Shown one piece after another: positions 6,396-12,389 of a stretch of DNA of 13,109 bases; within the stretch, counting starts at the first letter, position 1, and each line of letters opens with the position of its first letter. The notes below the pieces were generated by a model, which did not search any database, was not told the DNA's origin, and saw nothing but the letters and a program-made list of their open reading frames with translations. This DNA comes from Eubacteriales bacterium (GTDB lineage Bacteria > Bacillota > Clostridia > Christensenellales > SZUA-584): the NCBI GenBank assembly GCA_028711205.1, contig JAQTSP010000048.1, positions 1-13,109 of the forward strand, in the 5' to 3' direction. The position numbers and the translations under genes are program-made.

Positions 6396-6424
6396 ATTCT
6401 ATCAGCCCGGGGGCAGTCTGTCAA
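6396..6424 (-). promoter_or_regulatory. Sigma-A promoter of rplJ-rplL
   Basis: On the minus strand there is TTGACA (6419-6424, perfect), a 17-base spacer and TAGAAT (6396-6401). It starts 3 bases after the rplA stop codon. A 12-base palindrome TGTCAGCTGACA (6426-6437) overlaps the rplA stop immediately upstream. No terminator separates rplA from this promoter, so rplJL can also be reached by readthrough. Confidence 0.92.
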
Positions 6425-6427
6425 CTG

Positions 6428-7123
6428 TCAGCTGACAAATCGCGTCGGGTTGATCTTGACGCCGGGGCCCATCGTTGACGATACGACGACGCTTCTCAAA
6501 TACGTGCCTTTTGCCGCCGACGGTTTGGCTTTGATGATCGCCTCCATCAGCGCGGACAGGTTATCCATCAGCTTTTCCTGGCCGAAGCTCTTTTTGCCGA
6601 TCACGACGTGAATGATCGCCGTCTTGTCGACACGATATTCGACCTTGCCCGCTTTGATGTCGCCGATGGCTTTTGCGACGTCTTTTGTGACCGTGCCCGA
6701 TTTCGGGTTTGGCATCAGGCCTTTTGGGCCAAGCACACGGCCGATCTTACCGACAACGCCCATCATATCGGGTGTCGCGACACAGACATCGAACTCGAAC
6801 CAGTTTTCCTTCTGTATCTTCTCGACGATCTCGTCTCCGCCCACATAATCGGCACCCGCATCCTGCGCTTCTTTGATGCTGTCGCCCTTCGCAAAAACGA
6901 GTACGCGCAGTGTTTTGCCTGTGCCGTGGGGCAGGACGATCGCGCCTCTGACCTGTTGGTCGGCGTGGCGCGGATCGACGCCAAGGCGTATCGATGCCTC
7001 GATGGTCTCGTCAAAGTTTGCCTTTGCGGTATCGATCGACAGCTGCAGCGCCTCTGCCGGGTCATACAGCGCCGTTTTATCGTATGCTTTTTGGCTGTCC
7101 TGGTATTTTTTTCCTCTTTTCAT
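6428..7123 (-). CDS. rplA: 50S ribosomal protein L1
   Basis: A 231-residue primary rRNA-binding protein of the L1 stalk. In many bacteria it is also the translational repressor of rplK-rplA. Conserved stretches include VDPRHADQQVRGAIVLPHGTG (split across residues 49-70), MGVVGKIGRVLGPKGLMPNPK and GTYLRSVVVSSTMGPGVKI near the C-terminus. The length is normal. The ATG at 7123 has a strong SD (GAGGAGG) at 4-5 bases. That SD is immediately preceded by an L1-binding-site mimic that also covers the rplK stop, so L1 can be expected to control its own translation. Confidence 0.98.
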   Translation of the reverse strand: MKRGKKYQDSQKAYDKTALYDPAEALQLSIDTAKANFDETIEASIRLGVDPRHADQQVRGAIVLPHGTGKTLRVLVFAKGDSIKEAQDAGADYVGGDEIVEKIQKENWFEFDVCVATPDMMGVVGKIGRVLGPKGLMPNPKSGTVTKDVAKAIGDIKAGKVEYRVDKTAIIHVVIGKKSFGQEKLMDNLSALMEAIIKAKPSAAKGTYLRSVVVSSTMGPGVKINPTRFVS

Positions 7124-7135
7124 ATTATCCTCCTC

Positions 7136-7164
7136 GTGGTTAAGCGGCTATTAGCCTCCCACTT
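7136..7164 (-). promoter_or_regulatory. L1-binding mRNA element before rplA (23S helix 76 mimic)
   Basis: The minus strand reads GTGGGAGGC, TAATA, GCCGCTTAACCAC. GTGG pairs with CCAC and GGC with GCC, leaving an asymmetric internal loop (GA opposite GCTTAA). It matches, from memory, the E. coli 23S rRNA L1 site, in which GGUGGGAGGCU is paired to an AGCCG...CUU...ACCACC strand. It overlaps the rplK stop codon and abuts the rplA SD, so L1 binding would block initiation. Confidence 0.85.
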
Positions 7165-7591
7165 ATTTGTCGACGACTTCTACGCCCATACTTCTTGCGG
7201 TGCCCGCGATCATGCGCATGGCCGCTTCGGTGCTGGCCGCGTTCAGATCGGGTTTCTTCTGCTCTGCGATCTCTTTGAGCTGAGCTTTGGTGATCTTGCC
7301 GACCTTTTTGATATTAGGTTCACCGCTGCCGCTTTCGATGCCGATCGCTTTTTTGATCAATACGGGCGCCGGCGGCGTCTTCATGATGAACGTGAACGTT
7401 CTGTCCGCGTACACCGTGATAACAACAGGGATAATATAACCGACCTGTTTCGCTGTTTTCTCGTTGAACTCCTTGCAAAACCCCATGATATTGACGCCGT
7501 GCTGTCCGAGCGCAGGGCCGACCGGCGGGGCAGGAGTCGCTTTGCCTGCAGGTATCTGCAGTTTGATGTAACCAGTGATTTTCTTTGCCAT
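7163..7591 (-). CDS. rplK: 50S ribosomal protein L11
   Basis: A 142-residue protein that binds the GTPase-associated region of 23S rRNA. It has the N-terminal IKLQIPAGKATPAPPVGPALGQHGVNIMGFCKEFN block, the linker-region TFIMKTPPAP, and the C-terminal rRNA-binding domain ending AMRMIAGTARSMGVEV. The length is standard for L11. The ATG at 7591 is preceded by AAGGAGGCGTAACC, a strong SD. Upstream lies a long L1-binding-type leader. It is co-transcribed with nusG upstream and rplA downstream (39 bases apart). Confidence 0.98.
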   Translation of the reverse strand: MAKKITGYIKLQIPAGKATPAPPVGPALGQHGVNIMGFCKEFNEKTAKQVGYIIPVVITVYADRTFTFIMKTPPAPVLIKKAIGIESGSGEPNIKKVGKITKAQLKEIAEQKKPDLNAASTEAAMRMIAGTARSMGVEVVDK

Positions 7592-7616
7592 GGTTACGCC
7601 TCCTTATACTTTTAAT

Positions 7617-7680
7617 GTGGTACAAGCGGATTTTGGGGTCCCCGGCAACCCGATGGTTTTCGGGGTATCTTTCCTCCCAC
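7617..7680 (-). promoter_or_regulatory. L1-binding leader before rplK (23S helix 76 mimic with inserted hairpin)
   Basis: The minus strand reads AAGTGGGAGGA, then a large insert, then TCCGCTTGTACCAC. The outer stem GTGG/CCAC, the inner stem GGA/TCC and the internal loop (GA versus GCTTGTA) match the element before rplA. In place of the 5-base loop there is an extended arm containing CCCCG/CGGGG. It ends about 15 bases before the rplK SD. The sequence core matches the 23S L1 site, so it is probably a second L1-responsive site. Confidence 0.8.
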
Positions 7681-7703
7681 TTGTTAAAAGAAGTAAAACC
7701 TCT

Positions 7704-8324
7704 TTATATACGTTTGATCTGTACAAAATCAAGATCGACAAGCGTGTCTCTGCCAAACATCGACACCACGACCTTGACCTTCTGCTTTTCGGGATGGACT
7801 TCCTTGATGACGCCGACAAAGCTCTCGAGCGGCCCTGACGTGACCATCACGTTTTCGCCGATCTCGACATCGAGCTTGATCTGCACGTCTTCGACGCCCA
7901 TTGCCCTGACTTCTTTGTCGGTCAGCGGTATGGGTTTTGATCCGGGGCCGACAAAGCCGGTCACGCCCCGTGTATTTCTGACGACATACCAGGTCTCGTC
8001 ATCGAGTATCATCTTGACCATGACGTATCCCGGGTACATTTTTTTCATGACATGTTTCTTTTTGCCGTTCTTCACTTCGATGGTTTCTTCCATCGGGACT
8101 TTAACTTCGAGTATGACGTCCTCAAACCCGCGGTTTTGTATGGCCTTCTCCAGGTTGACTTTTACTTTGTTTTCGTATCCGGAATAGGTATGGATGACAT
8201 ACCAATAGGGTTTATCTGTTTTTTCCTGCTTGATAAACACACCCTGAGGCTCGGGCTTTCTTGCTTCTTCAGTTGTTTCTTCCGGTATTTCCAGTGTATC
8301 GCCGGGTTTTATTTCCTCAGACAT
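7704..8324 (-). CDS. nusG: Transcription termination/antitermination factor NusG
   Basis: A 206-residue transcription elongation factor that binds RNA polymerase. The NGN domain starts at about residue 40 (WYVIHTYSGYENKVKVNLE) and contains MYPGYVMVKM and VRNTRGVTGFVGPG. The C-terminal KOW domain (about 155-206) has GPLESFVGVIKEV and VSMFGRDTLVDLDF. The roughly 38-residue acidic N-terminal tail is longer than usual. I use the ATG at 8324; a TTG two codons upstream (8330) is the alternative. Neither has a normally spaced SD: the only AAGGAGG lies 37 bases before the ATG, separated by a hairpin. It is in an operon with secE upstream and rplK downstream. Confidence 0.95.
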   Translation of the reverse strand: MSEEIKPGDTLEIPEETTEEARKPEPQGVFIKQEKTDKPYWYVIHTYSGYENKVKVNLEKAIQNRGFEDVILEVKVPMEETIEVKNGKKKHVMKKMYPGYVMVKMILDDETWYVVRNTRGVTGFVGPGSKPIPLTDKEVRAMGVEDVQIKLDVEIGENVMVTSGPLESFVGVIKEVHPEKQKVKVVVSMFGRDTLVDLDFVQIKRI

Positions 8325-8335
8325 TATCAATATGT

Positions 8336-8368
8336 GTACCGCCCAAAAGACAGGCGATACGCCTCCTT
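8336..8368 (-). promoter_or_regulatory. SD and intervening hairpin of the nusG translation start
   Basis: The minus strand has AAGGAGG (8362-8368), one base, then GTATCGCC (8353-8360), the 9-base loop TGTCTTTTG and GGCGGTAC (8336-8343). The arms form an 8-bp stem with one U.G pair. Folding brings the SD to an effective 6 bases from the TTG at 8330 or 12 from the ATG at 8324. The SD overlaps the secE stop codon. Confidence 0.65.
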
Positions 8369-8639
8369 ATTGTTTTAGAACAAGCTCAAACAAAGAATTC
8401 AGCCCCGCATCCATCAGGCCGACGATGACAGCCATGATCAAAATGAATGCGATGACAGCGCCGGTATACTTGGCAAGATCCTTTGCCGTGGGCCATGTGA
8501 CCTTTTTAAGCTCAGAAATAATATCGCGGAAAAACCTTGCCGGGCTCTTTCTCTTTTTCTTGTTCGCCTTTTTCGCAGCTTTTTTTTGCTGCTCAAGCTT
8601 TTCTTTTCTATCGTTTCCGAGTAATTTTGTTTTTGCCAT
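8367..8639 (-). CDS. secE: Preprotein translocase subunit SecE
   Basis: A 90-residue subunit of the SecYEG channel that clamps SecY. A lysine-rich N-terminal half (KKAAKKANKKKRK) precedes the conserved amphipathic helix FFRDIISELKKVTWPTAKDLAKYT and a single membrane helix (GAVIAFILIMAVIVGLM). This is the minimal one-helix form typical of Firmicutes. I use the ATG at 8639 (MAKTK), with AGGA 10 bases upstream. A GTG at 8648 would add three residues and has no better SD. It sits between rpmG and nusG, the canonical order. Confidence 0.95.
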   Translation of the reverse strand: MAKTKLLGNDRKEKLEQQKKAAKKANKKKRKSPARFFRDIISELKKVTWPTAKDLAKYTGAVIAFILIMAVIVGLMDAGLNSLFELVLKQ

Positions 8640-8685
8640 AACCCTCACATCCTAAACATTTGATAAACCACAGTTAAAAAACACG

Positions 8686-8835
8686 TTATTTCGTTTCTTT
8701 GTGTATGGTCTGTTTTTTACAAAAACGGCAATACTTCTTCATTTCCAACCTGTCAGGATCGTTTTTTTTGTTTTTCATCGTGTCATAATTTCTCTGCTTG
8801 CACTCCTGGCATGCCAATGTGATTTTGGTACGCAT
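8686..8835 (-). CDS. rpmG: 50S ribosomal protein L33 (zinc-ribbon form)
   Basis: A 49-residue ribosomal protein beginning MRTKITLACQECKQRNYDT and ending CRFCKKQTIHKETK. Two CxxC pairs (Cys9/Cys12 and Cys36/Cys39) form the zinc ribbon, so this is the zinc-binding (C+) paralogue rather than the zinc-independent one. The ATG at 8835 has GGAGG about 8 bases upstream. It is the first gene of the secE-nusG-rplKA transcription unit, the usual Firmicutes arrangement. Many Firmicutes keep a second, cysteine-free L33 for zinc starvation; none is in this window. Confidence 0.96.
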   Translation of the reverse strand: MRTKITLACQECKQRNYDTMKNKKNDPDRLEMKKYCRFCKKQTIHKETK

Positions 8836-8864
8836 GGTGATTCCTCCAACTCCTTGTATCGGCG

Positions 8865-8895
8865 CAATCTAAAAAAGGCCTTTTTGGCCAGATTG
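8865..8895 (-). promoter_or_regulatory. Leader hairpin / possible attenuator before rpmG
   Basis: The minus strand has CAATCT, GGCC, AAAAA, GGCC, TTTTTT, AGATTG. GGCC/GGCC forms a short stem followed by six T, while the CAATCT/AGATTG arms enclose the whole element. An alternative pairing is the 14-base palindrome AAAAAGGCCTTTTT. It lies in the rpmG leader between the promoter and the SD. Stem strength is low, so termination efficiency is doubtful. Confidence 0.4.
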
Positions 8896-8912
8896 TTCAG
8901 AGCACCACAAGT

Positions 8913-8941
8913 AATCTACCACAACAGGGTGCTCTTGTCAA
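8913..8941 (-). promoter_or_regulatory. Sigma-A promoter of rpmG-secE-nusG-rplKA
   Basis: On the minus strand there is TTGACA (8936-8941, perfect), a 17-base spacer and TAGATT (8913-8918). The -10 is flanked by two direct copies of TTGTGGT (8904-8910 and 8918-8924), and 8-base inverted arms AGAGCACC/GGTGCTCT lie at 8928-8935 and 8899-8906. Confidence 0.88.
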
Positions 8942-9028
8942 CGTTTTTGGGCGCAAATACACCGGAATATTGTGGAATGTACCGGCTGTTATGGTTATTC
9001 AGCAAAAAATCGGCTGGTAAAGAAATGT

Positions 9029-9057
9029 TTGTAAAGTCAACCGATTATGTATACAAT
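9029..9057 (+). promoter_or_regulatory. Sigma-A promoter of the MFS transporter unit
   Basis: TTGTAA (9029-9034), a 17-base spacer and TACAAT (9052-9057), 30 bases before the MFS start. An 8-base palindrome TGTATACA (9048-9055) overlaps the -10. It is divergent from the rpmG promoter, about 90 bases away. Confidence 0.72.
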
Positions 9058-9087
9058 GAATGTATCAATCAACAGGGGGAATTGGGA

Positions 9088-10329
9088 ATGAAAGATACAG
9101 TTGACAGTATGCCCTACAGGGTTTACCGGAGCCGGTGGCTCATACTCGTTTTACTTATTCCGGTCATTGTCTCAAGCGAGATATTCTGGCTGACCTTTGC
9201 GCCGATTGCAAGTTTCGCACAGGAATACTATCACACGTCGAGCCTTGGCATCAACCTCTTTTCGATGAGCTATATGCTGATGTATATTCTGTTTACCATG
9301 CCTGCGTCGTATGTGATAGAGAAATTCGGGTTTAAAAGGTCTGTGATGATCGGCGCGGGGATGACGGCTGTTTTCGGCGCGGCAAGGTTCCTATTTGCCG
9401 AGAATTTTACCATTGTGCTTTTATCCCAGTTTCTGCTGGCGGCCGGCCAGCCTTTCCTGATCAACATATCGACCAAGGTGCCTGCAAACTGGTTTCCCGT
9501 CGGCGAGAGGGCGACCGCATCGGGCTTTCTTGTGATGGCGCAGTATATCGGTTTTATCGTACCGATGATCGCTTCCCCGATACTGATAGAGCGCTTCGAT
9601 ATAAAAACGATGCTGGGCATCTACGCGGCCGTGGCGGTCATATCCGCTGCGCTTGCTCTGTGCGCCAGGGAGAAACCGCAGATCCCGCCGGGGCCTGAGG
9701 CGCCGAAAGAATCGATGGGGTTTGCCAACATGCGCAAGCTCTTTATGAATAAAAACTTCCTGCCGGTACTGATCTTAAGCTTTATTTCGATGGGCCTTTT
9801 CAACACACTGATGACGATGATCGAGCAGATATTCATGCCCAAGGGCCTGACATCCATCGACGCGGGCATCATCGGCGCGGTATTTGTCATCAGCGGCATT
9901 GTCGGCGCCGTCATGCTGCCGTTGATATCGGACAAGCTGCGCACCCGCATACCGTTTTTTATTATCGGCGTTTCTCTTATCGGGATATTGTGTACAGGGC
10001 TGACGTTTTTGCTTGGCTATGGGCTGCTGATCGCCATAAGCGCGCTTCTTGGGTTTATCATCATGGGCATGGCGCCGATATTGTTTCAGCACGGAGCGGA
10101 AATGGCGTATCCGGTGCAGGAAGGGGCGTCTTTCGGGTCGATCATGCTGATGGGCCAGGTATCCGGCATCATATTCGTGCTGTTATTCGATACGATACTC
10201 GGCGTTTCCGGCACAACTGTTTGGCCGATGATGGTCCTGATCGTGCTCGCTTTGCTGCAGATACCCCTGGCGGCAAGGATGAAAGAGTCCGCGATATTCA
10301 AAACGGGGCAAATAAGTAAAGAGGTTTGA
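9088..10329 (+). CDS. MFS transporter, possibly FLVCR-like
   Basis: A 413-residue major facilitator protein with about 12 predicted membrane segments in two halves, separated by a hydrophilic loop at about residues 197-218 (REKPQIPPGPEAPKES). Helix 1 contains WLILVLLIPVIVSSEIFWLTFAPIA, and QPFLINISTKVPANWFP near residues 124-140 resembles the FLVCR-type MFS pattern (PxxxxxWFPxxER). The substrate cannot be read from the sequence; haem, choline or another organic solute are possibilities from that family only. The start is the ATG at 9088, with AGGGGG 8 bases upstream. Reading farther upstream in frame would run antisense through rpmG and its promoter, so it is rejected. It is followed after 30 bases by the phosphatase-like gene, probably co-transcribed. 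Confidence 0.88.
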   Translation: MKDTVDSMPYRVYRSRWLILVLLIPVIVSSEIFWLTFAPIASFAQEYYHTSSLGINLFSMSYMLMYILFTMPASYVIEKFGFKRSVMIGAGMTAVFGAARFLFAENFTIVLLSQFLLAAGQPFLINISTKVPANWFPVGERATASGFLVMAQYIGFIVPMIASPILIERFDIKTMLGIYAAVAVISAALALCAREKPQIPPGPEAPKESMGFANMRKLFMNKNFLPVLILSFISMGLFNTLMTMIEQIFMPKGLTSIDAGIIGAVFVISGIVGAVMLPLISDKLRTRIPFFIIGVSLIGILCTGLTFLLGYGLLIAISALLGFIIMGMAPILFQHGAEMAYPVQEGASFGSIMLMGQVSGIIFVLLFDTILGVSGTTVWPMMVLIVLALLQIPLAARMKESAIFKTGQISKEV

Positions 10330-10359
10330 TATCAGGAGCCGCTGATTGAAGGAAAGCCG

Positions 10360-11208
10360 ATGCAAAAATACTTGATGGAAATAAGTTTTTATCTTAAAAA
10401 CGCCGCCTTTGCGGGCGGGGACGAGCTGATGAAAGGATTCGGCGCTGATTTTTCGGGCAAAGGCGGCCGCGCCGCGCGGGCTTCGTATGATATCCACAGC
10501 AGCGCCGCGATCGTTTCGGCGTTGCTTTTTGCATGGTTCGCCCAACGAAAAGACGATGTCGCGGTCGTTTCAAAAGAGGCGGTTACGCCAAAGATCGCGC
10601 GGTATGATAACGGCGGCTATATAATAGAAGATTTTGAGCATGATATCAACGCATATGGCGGCCCGTGTTTTTGTGTGAGCGGCCTTTGCGGGGGCGGTGC
10701 GTACGCGCGGGGTTTAAGGGATTTCTGCGTCAGCATTGCCTATATCGAACAAAAAAAGATACGGACGGCGGCGGTGTTTGACCCGGTCAACGTGGAGCTT
10801 TTTCACGCCGCAGCCGGTATGGGCGCGTATCTAAACGCAAAGAGCATCAGGGTATCGGAAACAGGGCATATCATCGACGCCTGTGTTTCCGTTGACAACA
10901 GAACGCTGCGCACGGCCGGCAAGGACGCGCTGCGCGCACTGTCGGCGCAGGCGCTGTCGCTGCGCACGGCGGAGGCATGCGGCCTTGAGCTCTGCTATAC
11001 CGCGTGCGGCAGGATCGACGCGGCGGTGATGCACGATGCGCATTTCTGCGACTGCGCGGCCGGCCTGCTGATCGCGAAGGAAGCAGGCGCCGCGGTGTTT
11101 TATCCGGCCGGCGGCGCACCACAAGAGAACCTTGTTGAACGCACAAGCATTGTTGCCGCGTGCCCCGGTATCGAAAAAGAACTTTTATTGCTCACCCGAA
11201 GCTTTTAA
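10360..11208 (+). CDS. Divergent inositol-monophosphatase-fold protein, probably altered or lost catalysis
   Basis: A 282-residue protein with the landmarks of the IMPase/FIG superfamily: DFCVSIAYIE, AAVFDPVNVELFHAAAGMGAYLNAKSIRVS, a GLELCYTACGRIDAAV segment and DCAAGLLIAKEAGAAVF. The metal-binding signature, normally W-I-x-D-P-I-D-G-T-x-N, is replaced in register by YIIEDFEHDIN (87-97): both aspartates are Glu (90, 93), Gly is His94, Thr is Asp95. The second motif PWDxAAG is FCDCAAG with Asp231 kept. An extra Cys-rich stretch (GPCFCVSGLC, 101-110) is inserted before FCVS. The SD AAGGA lies 6-7 bases before the ATG. It follows the MFS gene by 30 bases. Its stop overlaps the convergent cotJC stop by 3 bases. 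Substrate unknown. Confidence 0.78.
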   Translation: MQKYLMEISFYLKNAAFAGGDELMKGFGADFSGKGGRAARASYDIHSSAAIVSALLFAWFAQRKDDVAVVSKEAVTPKIARYDNGGYIIEDFEHDINAYGGPCFCVSGLCGGGAYARGLRDFCVSIAYIEQKKIRTAAVFDPVNVELFHAAAGMGAYLNAKSIRVSETGHIIDACVSVDNRTLRTAGKDALRALSAQALSLRTAEACGLELCYTACGRIDAAVMHDAHFCDCAAGLLIAKEAGAAVFYPAGGAPQENLVERTSIVAACPGIEKELLLLTRSF

Positions 11209-11756
11209 GACGCGCGCACGATATCGAGCGCCTCGCCAAACCGCTGATAGTGGACGATTTCTCTCTGCCTTAGAAAATCAAGAGGGTCGGTGATCGCCGC
11301 ATCGTCACTTAAGCTGATCAGCCCTTCGTATGCCGTGCGCGCTTGCTGCTCGGCGGCCATGTCGGCGATGATATCGGCCGCCGGATCGCCCGAGGACACG
11401 GTATAGGCGGCGGTCCAGGGTACGCCGGAGCTGTCCGCCGGAAACGGGCTGCGCCTGTGCGCCGCGTACCATCCGCCCATGCCGGCGGCTTTGAAGTCCT
11501 GCTGCGACAGGCCGGCCAGGCACTGCGTGATCATACCGGCGACCATCTCAAGGTGCGCCAGCTCTTCCGTGCCGATATCGGTCAGTATGGCGCGCACCGC
11601 GCCTTCCGGCATCGTATACCGTTGGTTCAGGTATGTAACGGCCGCCGTCAGCTCGGAAGCGCCTCCTGCGTACTGTTCAAGAAGCAGACGCGCCATGCGC
11701 GCGTTCGGCCGTGTAATACTGACCGGATAGAGCAGTCTTTTTTCATATAACCACAT
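11205..11756 (-). CDS. cotJC: Spore coat protein CotJC (manganese-catalase family)
   Basis: A 183-residue member of the Mn-catalase-like ferritin superfamily associated with the inner spore coat. The probable di-metal ligands appear intact: Glu35 (GGASELTAA), Glu65 and His68 (EELAHLE), Glu136 (MAAEQQARTAYE) and His169 (REIVHYQRFGEAL). The start is the ATG at 11756 (MWLYEKRLLYPV), the usual CotJC N-terminus, with GGTGGTG 5 bases upstream. A longer frame upstream adds 19 residues that overlap the end of cotJB and is rejected. It is the last gene of cotJABC, expected to be made in the mother cell. It ends tail-to-tail with the phosphatase-like gene with no terminator between. Confidence 0.95.
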   Translation of the reverse strand: MWLYEKRLLYPVSITRPNARMARLLLEQYAGGASELTAAVTYLNQRYTMPEGAVRAILTDIGTEELAHLEMVAGMITQCLAGLSQQDFKAAGMGGWYAAHRRSPFPADSSGVPWTAAYTVSSGDPAADIIADMAAEQQARTAYEGLISLSDDAAITDPLDFLRQREIVHYQRFGEALDIVRAS

Positions 11757-11770
11757 AGTTTCACCACCTT

Positions 11771-12028
11771 TTATACAATATCCCAAGGCCATGGACGATC
11801 GTTGTATTGCCATCCGTTAAAATTGATTGAATTCCCAAAATTCTCTAAAGGCCCGTATTCGCGTATGTACTTATCCTTCAGCGTCCTAAGCTGCGCTGCG
11901 TAACTGTTGTAATCGCCAAGCGCGCGCGTGTCCGACGGGTGTGTGTCGAGATAAAGATTCAGATCGGCCAGCAGGAATTCGTATTCGGCTATCTGCTGCA
12001 TCAAGCCGGCAGCCGTCATATTGTTCAT
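11771..12028 (-). CDS. cotJB: Spore coat protein CotJB
   Basis: An 85-residue protein with the CotJB pattern: an N-terminal helix (LMQQIAEYEFLLADLNLYLDTHP), YNSYAAQLRTLKDKYIREYGPLENFG, and the C-terminal WQYNDRPWPWDI. It is small, soluble and of unknown biochemical activity, and is needed with CotJA and CotJC for coat assembly. The ATG at 12028 has GGAGGTG 6 bases upstream, so it is preferred over the Met at codon 4. It lies 14 bases before cotJC and 24 after cotJA. Confidence 0.95.
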   Translation of the reverse strand: MNNMTAAGLMQQIAEYEFLLADLNLYLDTHPSDTRALGDYNSYAAQLRTLKDKYIREYGPLENFGNSINFNGWQYNDRPWPWDIV

Positions 12029-12052
12029 ATTTTCACCTCCGCCTCAGTTTAT

Positions 12053-12355
12053 TCATGGGTTATACGGGTTATACAGATCGGTAAAATACGTTCCGTTGCC
12101 AAGCGCCTCTGTTGGCAAAATACCCTCCGTATATATCTGCGGGACGATATTCAATGATGAGCAAAGCGCCCCGGTCTCTCTCATGCCGCGCATCGGGATC
12201 ATGGGCGCGGGTGGGTTGTCATATACCGTGTCCGCGTCATATCGTCCGGTGCCCGCGGCCGGCCGGTATGGGCTGCGTCCGTATACCGATGACGGGTTGA
12301 ACCGCACATTTCGGTTCGCGGCGCTGGTACTCCTGTAGTTTCGCCTGTAGGCCAT
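12053..12355 (-). CDS. cotJA: Spore coat-associated protein CotJA
   Basis: A 100-residue protein. The N-terminal half is basic and rich in Arg, Tyr, Asn and Ser (YRRNYRSTSAANRNVRFNPS), which is typical of disordered coat proteins. The C-terminal half contains the CotJA core VPQIYTEGILPTEALGNGTYFTDLYNPY. It is longer than the roughly 80 residues usual in Bacillus because of that N-terminal tail. The ATG at 12355 has AAGGAGG about 8 bases upstream. It is the first gene of cotJABC. Confidence 0.92.
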   Translation of the reverse strand: MAYRRNYRSTSAANRNVRFNPSSVYGRSPYRPAAGTGRYDADTVYDNPPAPMIPMRGMRETGALCSSLNIVPQIYTEGILPTEALGNGTYFTDLYNPYNP

Positions 12356-12389
12356 GGCAAGCCCTCCTTAATGGTTTGTTTGCTTATAC

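Noticed and set aside
6608..7615. Long plus-strand open frame (335 codons) opposite rplA and rplK
   Set aside because: It is an antisense shadow of two highly conserved ribosomal genes, with no SD and a protein rich in Arg, Asp, Cys and Phe of no known family.
8701..9087. 129-codon in-frame upstream extension of the MFS transporter
   Set aside because: It runs antisense through rpmG and across two divergent promoters. The ATG at 9088 has an SD and begins a normal MFS N-terminus.
11757..11813. Longer CotJC start at 11813
   Set aside because: The added 19 residues overlap the end of cotJB and are unlike CotJC; the ATG at 11756 has a good SD.
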